Below are positions 43,859 to 55,800 of a stretch of 64,000 bases of DNA, one piece after another. This DNA is from Amoebophrya sp. A120 (lineage: Eukaryota > Sar > Dinophyceae > Syndiniales > Amoebophryaceae), in contig CAJINV010000011.1 of assembly GCA_905178155.1 (NCBI GenBank), positions 307,914-371,913 on the forward strand, given 5' to 3'. Made by a program: the position numbers and the translations under genes. The first letter of the stretch is position 1. Each line of letters opens with the position of its first letter. The notes under the pieces were generated by a model, which searched no databases, was not told where the DNA came from, and saw nothing but the letters and a program-made list of their open reading frames with translations.

Positions 43859-46800
43859 CTACAACTCTCGTAGCTGGTCGTCGTGCCGTTTGCTCGGGCT
43901 CCTCGGGCGTTTGTTGGTGTGTTCCTTCTCCCTGCTGGAGTAACGCGACGGGCCTGGGCCGCCCAGAATGTCGTGCGAGGAGCGATCGTTCTTGTTGCGA
44001 GGAGAGCTTTATCCTGCGTAAAAGTATGGCACTCGTAGTAATTGCATTTATGCATTACAAATCTCTCTCTCAAGGGAAATCACAATGACAAATTCAATTT
44101 GTAATCATGCTGGGCTAATTTGTAATGCAATTTATACTAGTACGATACTTTTGCAGTGCATAAGCTTGTTTCACCTCGTCCATCATCTCCCCACGACAGA
44201 GACACCGGTCTTTTCGGATTCTTGGCAAGGCCGTCGTTGTGGTTTTTGGCAACTTTATTGCCTCCGCCCGCAAAAGTAGTGTTGTAGTTGGTCTCGATAG
44301 ACGTTGTGTCCTTTTCTTTGCTTCGGCCTCCACCTCTCGGCTTATTATTATCCTTCAGCTTGCTACTTCGACCACCTCTCGGTTCCCGGGGCAGGCTGCG
44401 TTGCTTCACCTTACTTTCCTTGCCACCATCTTCGCGGACGTTATTCGAAGCGCTGTTGACGCGCTCCTTACTACTTCGGCCGCCAAGGAGATGTACGGGT
44501 GTGGTCTTCTTATCTTTCACTTTGCTTCCGCCCCGTCCGTTTGGTCGGTTTATCGCGGAAGAAGGACTTCGACTTTTATTTGGTCTTATCACGGAAGGAC
44601 TTCGACCTGGTCGGTTGATCACGGAAGGACTTCGACTTGGTGCTCGGTAACAACGACCGCCAAGATGTCTATTGTCCGGAGCCGGGCTCCTCCTACGGAT
44701 CATGTTGTCTCCTCGGTTATCCTGAGTAAAAACGTCATCCCCACGACCCCAGAGTTGTCATGCAAATCTGCATGTTGAAAATACTTCCCATGCGGAGCCC
44801 CATGAGAGGCGTTTTCTTTTTGTGTTTCGGAATTTGTCACGCTCCAATCAGCGCGATGTGCTAGATCTGTGACGCTGCTGCACTAGCAAAACAGGACTAC
44901 ACTACGAGGCCAGGCTTGTCATGCAGAACTCCCAGAGCTTGGAGATCATTTCTGTTGCAAATTTACCATTAAGTACTTGACTACGGTGTGGGGACGTTTT
45001 TTCACAGGATATCGATCCCCGCCGCCGCCGCGATTGCGACTTCGAGACCGGGATGAACGGCGCAGGGGCCCACGTTGATGATCCGCAATTCGATTAGCGC
45101 CAGTGGAGGAGGAAGACGCAGCAAGAGGTTTATTGGTATGATTTCCCCGCAAATGCTCCTGGACGGGCGGACTGAGGGATCTTCCCCGCCTGCCTTTCAC
45201 TTTGCTCCCACCCCTCCACGTGCTCTTTGGGCGGACTGGGGACACTGCCTTCCGTTTCATCGTCTCATCCCGTTTTGCTTTATATGCTGCGAGCGCAGCA
45301 CCAGAAGGGGTGAGACCGCGATCCTCCGAGTCACCGTCGCGCCACCCGTCACCCAGTCGAGATTGACCGTCCCGCAAGGCCGACGTCTTCTCGTTCTGTC
45401 TCAACAATTTCGCGTCAAGGATTTCGCGCTCTGCCATTTGCTTCTGCGCTGCCTCGCTCATCCCAAAGTGGTTGTTTGTCGCGGAACCGGAAGGAGGAGC
45501 GATAAACGAGGAGGAGGAAGCAGCAGCTGCTGCTCCTGCGCTTGTCGTAGTTGCTCCCGCGAAGACTAGCGGCCGTGGCACATAATTCGCAGGCAGCGGC
45601 TGCAAGGGGTAGTTCTTGATGTCCGGACGGCCACCCGGATACGCCCTGGGTGCCTTTTGTTCTCGCTGCTGGCGCTGGCGTTCTGCCACATCTTTTTCGC
45701 TCACGCTATGAACTGCAAAGGCATCGCACTCGTAGTAATTGGAATTGCAACCATGCAGTACAAATTATCTTTTTCTTAAGGTAAATTTTTATCCGCAATA
45801 GAAATTCTATTTCTCATACAAATAATATTTGTATATATGCATTAGTATAGGAGTACGATGCTTTTGCAATTCATACACGTGAAAGAATCTGGGACTTCTG
45901 CTACGGCCATTTCGGTCTGCGCGTTCATGCACTTTGAAATCTGGATCATCTTCATCGAGAAAGTCCAGCTCACCCTTGCCCGCTTGCAACTTGAGCTTTG
46001 AAGACCGGTCCACTTTATTCTTGCTGGGAGAACGCCCGCGCCCCTTGGCCTTCGCTTTCGGTGCAGGACTTTTCTTCTTGCTTGGGGGCCTTTTGGCGTC
46101 CTTGTTCTTACTGGGAGAGCGGGCTCGGGCTTTCGCCTTCGGCGCCGGGCTTTTCGCCTTACTCGGGGGCCTTTTGGCGTCCTTGTTCTTACTGGGAGAG
46201 CGGGCTCTGGCTTTCGCTTTCGGCGCCGGGCTTTTCGCCTTACTCGGGGACCTTTTGGCGTCCTTGTTCTTACTGGGAGAGCGGGCTCTGGCTTTCGCTT
46301 TCGGCGCCGGGCTTTTCGCCTTACTCGGGGACCTTTTGGCGTCCTTGTTCTTACTGGGAGAGCGGGCTCTGGCTTTCGCTTTCGGCGCCGGGCTTTTCGC
46401 CTTACTCGGGGGCCTTTTGGCGTCCTTGTTCTTACTGGGAGAGCGGGCTCTGGCTTTCGCTTTCGGCGCCGGGCTTTTCGCCTTACTCGGGGACCTTTTG
46501 GCGTCCTTGTTCTTACTGGGAGAGCGGGCTCTGGCTTTCGCTTTCGGCGCCGGGCTTTTCGCCTTACTCGGGGGCCTTTTGGCGTCCTTGTTCTTACTGG
46601 GAGAGCGGGCTCTGGCTTTCGCTTTCGGCGCCGGGCTTTTCGCCTTACTCGAGGAGCTTTTGGCGTCCTTGTTCTTACTGGGAGAGCGGGCTCTGGCTTT
46701 CGCTTTCGCTTTCGGCGCCGGGCTTTTCCCCTTACTCGGAGACCTGTTGGCGTCCTTGTTCTTACTGGGAGAGCGGGCTCGGGCTTTCGCTTTCGCTTTC

Positions 46801-49800
46801 GGCGCCGGGCCTTTCCCCTTACTCGGAGACCTTTTGGCGTCCTTGTTCTTACTGGGAGAGCGGGCTCGGGCTTTCGCTTTCGGCGCCGGGCTTTTGTTTT
46901 TGCTGGGTGATCGGGCGTTCCTCTTTTTGCTAGGCGACCGCCCCCTTCCCTTGGCTTTCGCTTTCGGCGCGGGACTCTTGCTTTTGCTGGGCGACCGGGC
47001 GTCCTTCTTCTTGCTGCGCGACCGTCCACGCCCCTTGGCCTTCGCTTTCGGCGCAGGACTTTTGTTTGCGCTAGGCGATCGAACCCGGCTAGGACCGCGT
47101 CGTTTTGGTAGATCATATCAAATGCAAATATGTCTGGGTGGTCTGGAAGATTTGGAGAGTTTGTCATGCAAATTGTACATTCATGGCCTCCGATGTTGCC
47201 TGTGATGCATTCTCTAGCATCACAGCTCTCGCCAAGGTTTGCTCATGCCTATTTTGCATGAGAAATGCCCTCTTTGAGTGGCAACAATCTGAGCGCCTGT
47301 TGCCTCTCATGCAATACAGATTTTTTTGTGATCGACAGCTAGCATGATCACAAATCCCATTCTTTCCAGACCCAGACACATTTGCAATTGATAGATCCGC
47401 ACGTTCTACGATCCCGACGCTTCCTCGTCGTTGCTCGCTGCCACCACCTTGCTTCCCCTCGTCCACACGCTCGTTTTCTTTTTCGAAGCGATCAGCTGCA
47501 TCACCGTTTAAGCGGTCAGCTGCAGCGGTCTTTTCCTTGCTTTTGCTGCGGCCGCGTTTCATCGGTTCTCGTTTCTTACTCCGTTCTCTTTCCTGGCTTC
47601 TCGGCCGGTCATCTTCGCTCTTTTCATTCCTAAGGGGCAGGAGCGCTGGTGGAGGTAAAACAGCCGGTAGTCTCTGAAGTTGTGGTCTACTTTCCGCGGG
47701 AGCCGGTCTGCTTTCCTCGGCCGAGTCTTTCTTCTTTGGAGGACTCAAATCGCGCTTCGGGTTCTTGTCAATACCGGAATTGTTGTTTTCCGCTGCGACT
47801 ACTTCTGCCGGTGGGTTTTGCTGCTTCTCCTTGGTCTTGCTCGCCCCTCGCTTCATCGCAAGCAGGCTCACAGCATCACTTTCTGGTGCCGGAGGTGCTG
47901 GACCCAGCTGTTGCTTTTCCTTGCTCTGCCCCCGGCGCTTGGGCGACTCTTTTTTCTTGGGCACCGCTTTATCATTGTTCTTAAGCTTGCTCGCACCCCG
48001 CTTGCTCGCACCAGCACTGCTGTCTTGGATCGGCGGAGCTTGCACCTCTGGCTCGTCTTTCTTGGGCCCCTTCTCTTTGTTGTCCTTGAGCTTGCTCGCA
48101 CCCCGCTTGGTTGCACGGGCGTTTCGCTCCGCATCCACTGCTCCACCCAACAATAATAGCACATTGCTTCGCGCCCCCGGAGGTTCCACCTGACCTGCCG
48201 ACTGAGAGGACACTGTCATGCCTACGCAAGAAGATGAAGCAGAAGCACTTGATGGCGGCGCGACAGCAGCTTGCCTGGAAGATGAAGCACTTGATGACGC
48301 GACAGCAGCTTGCTTCGTCGTGGTGTTGGGCTGCTTTACTAGAAGCTCGGGTTGTCGGTGTCCTCTTCGTGCTTGTTCACCTTTCTGCTTATCACCGTCT
48401 TGTTTGGTGCCCAACAGGTCCCAAAGTGCGTCGGCTGTAGTGACTTCCTTCTGCACTGCAACTGCAGGGGCGCTCGTGCCCTGATTATCCGTGCTTGCAT
48501 CTCCTGCCACGACCGCGGTGTTGGAGGAAGAGGAAGCAGCTACAGTATCTTCTCGCGGGACTGGCGGGTCGTCCCGCAGCACTGCAGAGGCGCTCGAAGG
48601 CTGATTTTGGGCGCTTTCATTTTCTGCCACCGGATTTGAGGATGTAGCTTCAGCATCATCTGATTGCGGGAGTGGTCGTGCTTCCTCTTTCTGCTGATTA
48701 ACGTCTTGACCGCCCAACATGTCCCAAAGAGCGTCGGCTGTGAGCTGCTCCTGCTGCACTGCAGGATCAGTTGTGCTCTGATTCATTTGGTTGCTCTGAT
48801 TTCCTACCACCGCGGCGTTTGAGGAAGAGGAAGAGGAAGCAGTGGCAGCATCTCCCGGGATCGGCGGGTTCCGCAGCGCTGCGGCTGTGAGCTCCTCCTG
48901 AACTGCAGGGGCGCTCGTGCTCTGATTTATTTGGCTACTTTGATTTCCTGACGCCGCAGCGCTTGAGGAAGAGGAAGAAGTGGCAGCAACCCGCGGGAGA
49001 ATTGCCGGGTCCCGTAGCGCACCAGCTGAAAGTCCGTCCTGCACCACTGCAGGGGCACGCGTGCTCTGATTTTCCGTGCTTGCAGTTCCTGCCACCGGGT
49101 TCGAAGAGGCAGCTTCAGCATCTCGCGGCTGTCGTCCCGCTTCATCTTTCTGCCTACTAACGTCTTGCCCCAACATGTCCCAGAGTGCGTCAGCTGTGAG
49201 TTGTTCCTGCTGCACTGCAGGGGCGCTAGTGTTGCCCTGAAGATTCTGGGAGGTGCTTTCATTTCCTGTCGCCAGATTTGATGAAGAGGAGGAAGCAGTG
49301 GCAGCATCTCGCGGGATAATTGACGGATCCGGCAGCACTTCAGCTGTGGGTCCCTCCTGCACTGCAGGGGCACGCGTGTTCTGATTTTCATCCGTGCTCT
49401 CGTTTTCTGCCACCGGATTTGAAGACGGGGCAGTGTCAACAGCATCTCGCGGTCGCGGAACTGGTCCTTCATCTCTCTGCTTATCCTTGTCCTCACCCAA
49501 CATGTCCCACAGCTCGTCGGCTGTGATTTGTTCCTGCTGCACCTCTGCAGAGGCCGCGCTAGTGTTGCCCTGAAGAAGATTCTGTGTGCTTTCATTTCCT
49601 GTCGCCAGATTTGCGGAAGAGGAAGCAGTGGCAGCATCTCGCGGGATAATTGCCGGATCCCGCAGCGCTTCAGCTGTGGGTCCTTCCTGTACTGCAGGCG
49701 CACGACTCGTGCTCTGATTTAATGTAGTTTGGTTGCTTTGATTTGTTCCTGCCAACGCGGCGTTGGAGGATGAAGACAAGGAAGCAGCCCCGACATCATG

Positions 49801-52800
49801 ATCTTCTCGCGGAATAATTGCCGGAGGGTCCCCCACGGCTTCGACTGTGAGTTCGTTTTGCACAACTGCAGGGGCGCGGCTCGTGCTCGGAATACTATTC
49901 TGGGTACTGGCAGACGCGACGTTTGAGAATGCGGCATTGGACGTCGCCGGGTTGTTGGCTTGAACAACTACATCCGCACGATTTGCAGTGTTGGAAACAA
50001 CAACCCTCTCTTGAGGGATGCTTTTATCATCTTCCGCCACCGGATGTTGAACGAGATTTGTTGAGGAACCAGAACCAGAACCAGCATTCGTGTTGTCCGT
50101 GGAGAAGTTCTCTGGTCGTGCAGCGACCCGTTTCATCTCCTGCGCTGTTGAGGGACCAGCGCGATCTCCAGGTCGTCTCTTCAGAACTATGGACTGCAAA
50201 TATCCCTGGATGTCTGGGAGATTGCGAGATTTATCATGCTAGTCTGGCATGACTCTGAACTCTGTATTGCGTGCCCGCGAAGAGCTCTTTCCGTCTGTGA
50301 TGCACAAACGCGGTTTCTAATGGAGAGTGCGCAACTTTGCTGAACCTCCACGGAAAAACTTGTCATGCGGGGCAGCGCATTGCAGTGCACTCACGCTTGT
50401 TCCCTTTCTTGCATCACAAGTTTCCAGACATCATCCAGGGATATTTGCATTTCATAAGAACGAGCTCCTCGCCATCGTCCTCCTCGACAGCATCGGAGGT
50501 CGTGCTAGATTGCATGGTCAGTTCCGCAGATAGCAAATTCCCTACCTGCGGCCGTTGCTGCCCTGCGTCGGCTGCCACCACACCAGGTCTCGTCTTCAGA
50601 ACGAGCTCCTCGCCATCGTCCGACTCTAGTATTTCTTCGGCAGGTCGTGTCGTTGTACTGGGCAGCTCTGTGTTGTTCTTGGTCGTGTTGTTCACCTCCT
50701 TTATAATTGCGCAGGAGCTGGAACTACTGCTACTACTACTGCTAGTGCTAGTGCTTTGCGCAGGAGCTGGAACCACTGCTAGTGCGTCGTCTGGCTCGAT
50801 AGAAGACGCAGACGGCTGCTCGGGCAAAATATTCTCGTCTAGAATTTCTGTCGAGCCTTTCGGATTTCGATATCCCTGCTCCTCTCGGACCATTTTCACT
50901 TCTTGATCATTTTCCGTTGTCTTTATTGTGCTCTTCGTCAGCTCCGCGGGAGGATTTTTGTCCGCCGCAGCAGTAGTTTCCGTCGACGCAACAATCGGTT
51001 GTTTCTTGTTCTGCGAGGCCGCTGGCGCAACGGTGACTTCCTTGTTCCTCTTCGTAGTAGTGGCTCTATTGATATTTTTGGACGAGGGGGGCAACATTCG
51101 ACGGCCAGAGCTCTTCAATCTCGGTGGTGGAGGTGGAAGAACTGCATTTGATAATATGTTTTTCGCGGCTGGTTTAATATGTTCATTGTCCGAAGATGCA
51201 GATGAAGGAGCTCCTTCATCGGCTTTCTTGCTAGTTGTACTTTTAGTGCTGAACAAACCGGCTGTGGTTGTGGTCTGTACCGCCTCTACTAGAAGTTCGT
51301 CGCCGTTCTTTTCCGGTTCTTTTGTGATAACGTCGTCTCTATTCCCTGTTTGCTGCAGACCTCGTGGCGCATCTTGTTCTCCTGCGGGGGCCATCTCGAC
51401 GCTCATGTTAATATTATCGTGGTCCGAATTCTTATAGCAATCCGACTGCAGCTCCATCTGGATGTGGTCCTCGTCTTCTTCCTCGTCTTCCTCCGGCGGC
51501 AGCAGGAACGGGGCAAAAGGAGTAGCATTTCCTTCTTTGGAATATCTTTTCATCCTCGTAGAAGCTGCCCGGGGCGCCTTGGAGAACAACATTTTCGTGT
51601 TGTTTCTTGTCTTCCCGACGTCCGGAAGATCCTCCAGGTCATCGTCGGATCCTGTGCAAAAGTATCCTGGCGAAAAGTATCGTACCCATATAGATGCAAA
51701 TCTTGCATTACAAATCTTTTTCTTAAGGTAAATCCGCATTACAGCTTTTTTCTCTCATGCTAAGGAAATTTGTTATGCATTTATACGAGTACGATACTTT
51801 TGCAGTTCATACTAGCAGAAACCTGACCTTTTGGGAACTTTTGGCAGATTTTCTGGCGGGTTTGTTCTTGCTTGTGGTAGAAGTTCCACCCGCTCCAGAG
51901 GTCGCGGAAGGAACCGCAGACTTTTGAAGATCTTCGGCCGAAGGAGTTCTTGCAACAGGTGTGCTACAAAAACTTGCCTCGTTACTGTTGGTGTTGCTGT
52001 TTCTGCGCATACTATTTGACGAGTTGCCCTCCATCATATCACTTTCCAGGTTGAGATCATCGTTAAACTCCATGCTGTTGTTCCCATCGTCATTTGAAGA
52101 TGTTGAACCGACATCTTCGTCCTCGTCCGAGAACACCTCTCTCGAACGGGACATGAAGCGGTATGGAGAAGATGAACCACAGGCGTCGTCCTCCGCCGAG
52201 AGATCATGTTCTTGAACATCATTTGCAGCTTTATCACGAGAACCTCCTTTCTCCAACGCTTTCTTCACCCGATTCCATGCCTTTCGGCTCTGCTGATCCG
52301 GCAATTGGAGCGAACGGTCGAGTTCCCGGAGCTGGGGGCACGTGCGCAGCGGGTCGAGCATGTTGTCTTCGATCCAGTTCTACCAAATGTAAAAATGTCT
52401 GGGTCTGGAAACTTGTGATGTAAGTCAGTCAATAACAAATGCACTGTAATGCGCCGCCAAGCATGACAAGTTGCTTCGTGCTTCTGTGCTGCGTATTCCG
52501 CATGAGAAACTGCGTTTTTGCATGACAGGCGAGAGAGGCTGTTTGTGGCCACGCAATACAGATTTAAGGGCCATGCCAGATCAGCATAACAAATCTCGCA
52601 ATCTTCCAGACCCAGACACTTTTACATTTGATAAGTTCAAAAGATTATTATAAATGTCATGCTGATTCGTTTGCTGCTGCTGCATCTCCAGCTGCACAGC
52701 CGCGGGGCGTAATTTTTTAAAGTTCATATCCGCCACCAGCTGTTGCTGTACCCGAAGAGAAGATGAATCTTCCCATATCAGCTGCTTCCTCTGCTCCGAG

Positions 52801-55800
52801 AGAAATTGCAAAAACCCCAGTTGCTTCGCGTTCTTCACGCTGCAGATCTTCTGCTGCCTTGCCCCCCGCAGACCCTCGGCCAGGAGCAACCATTCCCTGC
52901 AGCTCACATGGTCGAGGCGCAGGTTTTCCCGGTCCTCCGCTCCGAAAGAGTGGCCGAACTGGCCCAGCGCGACGCACACGAAGGCGTCTGCCGGCGAGAG
53001 ATCCGGGGTGGCATGTACGCCGGGGGGAAACACGTCCGGTGCGTAATTCATCCGGGCCTGATCGACCACGGTTTCTGGTGGTGTTTGAATTGCAAGTTGT
53101 TGTAGTCCCAAATCAACATCTTCGCGCCGCTGCAGCTGTCGTGCAAACTTGTCCTGTTCGAGAACCTCGTGCACAAACGCGGGTCGGTATTCGCAGAGAC
53201 GGTGAATTTCTCGTCCGTCTACCGGAGGAAGTACGACCTCGCTCTTTCTCCTTTTGGCTTTGCTTTTCGACATGGAACAACTGGCTGAAGACGAAGAGGA
53301 GGATGAAGACGATGTTCCTGATCCACAGTTGTTGGTGCTGGTATTTTTATTACCCGTCTTCAGTTGCACTTGCAGCTGCTCCGATTTTTTATCGGACGAG
53401 AGCTGTTGCTTTTGTTCTCTGATTTCCGTAAAATACGTCTGTGCGCAGGGCTGCCACGCAAACCCCGCAAGCGTACTCGCGGACAGCCGGCACCATGCAA
53501 CATTCGGCCCGTGCTCCGCCTGCTTAACCATCAGCTCCTTGGCGGCGGCGCCTTTTTGCATGTCCATCTTCATGGATGGGATTTTGGTTTTGTAGAAATC
53601 AAACAACGCCTTCCTGGGTGTACTTCCTTTGCCGGTCGTGTTGCTCCTCATCTCCGACTCCGCTGGCGAATCTTCATTATTTTCAAGAAACGCCAGCGCT
53701 GCCGCTGCGCGATCGCCACGCTCAATGGTTTCTTCCCATGCCTCGCAAACAGTATCAGTTTTCCACCTGGTAGCCTGCAAAGGCAGGATTTCTCCAGTGC
53801 ACAGCAGCGTTTTCACGGAAAAGTCCTGGGTTTTCGCCTCCATTTTTGCCCACCGGTCCAGTTTCGGCGCCGCAATGGACAATTTTCTCCGGTCGTCCTC
53901 CGACTCCCAACTGTCCACGTAGTCGTGTTGGAAGATGTTCTTTTTCGGCTCTTTGGAAAAGCACTTCCTCAGGTCATTCCACGCATTTCGCTTCTCCACT
54001 TTAAGGCTCACGACTTGATTTAACGTTTCGCCGCTACTTGATGTGGACGTTGTTCTTGTTGCTGACGATGACGTACTAGTTGCCACCGTTTTGTTGAAAT
54101 CGACTTCTTTCCGCTCAATCTGCACCCACAGGTCGCCCTTGTCCATCACAAGGGCTTGTTTGTCCCGAAGAAACACGTACATGTCCGCAAGTTTCGGGCT
54201 GGCAGGACCAGCAGTGGGGGTCGGGTCCGCGCTGGTGTCCACATCCTGTTCCTGTAGCAGGTCCTGTTGGAAATGCCTTTCGCAGAGGATCAACTGTAGA
54301 ATCTTCCAGATGCAGGTATTCAGAAAGTACTGCTCGTGGCTGGCAATGGTGGCATCGTATTTGTTGAAATCAACTGACTTTGCTCCACTTGGTGGTGTGT
54401 TGTACAACGGGGAGGTATTGTTTCTACCGCTCCCCGAAGCAGTCGTGTAGCTCTCTGGAGAGAAGTAGCCTCCTGCCTGTTGATTCATTTTTTCCTGCTG
54501 AAGTTGAATCACGTAAGATTCCGCACGGAGCAAACTGAAACACACTTCCAGCCGAAAAACGGGGTCGCGCCAAACTTCCGACTGGAGCAAGAAGTCAGCA
54601 ACTTTTCCGATTGCTTTCTCGTCGTTATTTCTCAAAGCCTTTTCCTTCCACGATTCTACTTCCTCCGGGCCTAAATTTTCTTTCGCAGAAAAGAGGTCAA
54701 TGAGCCGGTTGAGTAACCGTGCGAGCGGTCGTCGCTGAGGTGGATGGTCGTGCTCTTGGTCTGCAGCCAATGCCACTTGATCCGTCGCGGCCGTGTGCAA
54801 CATCTTCGCGGATCGTAGCTCGTCAGGAGCTTCGACCACGCTGTTCAAAGTTTCTATCGGATCTTCACTCCTCAGTGCGGCCGTGATTTCGCGCTTGATT
54901 TTTTCCCGTGACGTCTTCCGTGCGTTCGGTGCGAGCTCCTCGTTGGTCTGCACAGCCCACACATTTTGCAGCTGGAGCTCCAGGTACAGGTCGGCCATCG
55001 CGTCCGCCTGCAGGAGCATGTTCGCGTCTTCAACCGCGTAATCGACAAGAGAGGTTTGCGTCCGCGTGCACCGCTCGGCCTCTTCCACGTATCAAATGCA
55101 AATATGTCTGCGTCTAGATCTGTGATGCGAGATCTGCAGTACAACAAGATCTGTAATGCATGAATGCGATTGATCAAGTTTTTTGTCATGCTGGAAGCGA
55201 GTTTCGCATGCGTCTACGAATGAATCGGCAACAAGTAGCCTTGCAAAACTACTGATGCTGTTATGCCGTACAAACTCCTACCTTGCGATGCCAGCTTCCG
55301 CAACACAAATTTCCAGACCCAGAAATATTTGCAATGCATATTACGCGCTTCCGCGCAATCTTGGCTTTGGTCTGGGTTTCCTCGTTCTGCCGCATGTAGA
55401 GCTGCTTTTTCCAGATGTGGTCCCGGTCGATGGAGTTCAAGCCTGCTCCGTTTTGCACGAAGGAGTTATGCGGACGGCAGAAGGGAAAGTCAAATTTCCC
55501 CACTCTCTCCGTGCTACTGCGATCTGCGAAGGGTTCCCGAACCTGATCCAAGTCGACCCGAGCGTAGAGCTATGCATTGCAAAAGTATCGTTCTCCGATA
55601 CTAATTGCAGTTATACGCATTTTCATATACAAATCTCTTTCTTCAGGTATTAAATCTGCATCACAAATTTCATTATGCAAAGCTGAGCAAATTTTTCATG
55701 TGGTTTCTACTAGAAAAGTACGACACAGATACTATTGCAGTGCATAACAGTGCTCCACTCGTCGCAGGGACAGTAAGTGGTCCACGAAGCTGTTGCCGCG

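Noticed and set aside
45842-47167. 441-codon minus-strand frame of RRKRKPEPALPVRTRTPKG repeats
   Set aside because: It is the wrong frame of the same exon. It does not join in phase to either neighbour, whereas the SPSKNKDAK frame does.
45934-47205. 423-codon plus-strand frame made of repeated LFLLGERALAFAFGAGLF, resembling a membrane protein
   Set aside because: It is the antisense of the SPK-repeat exon. Splice phase on both sides supports the minus-strand frame.
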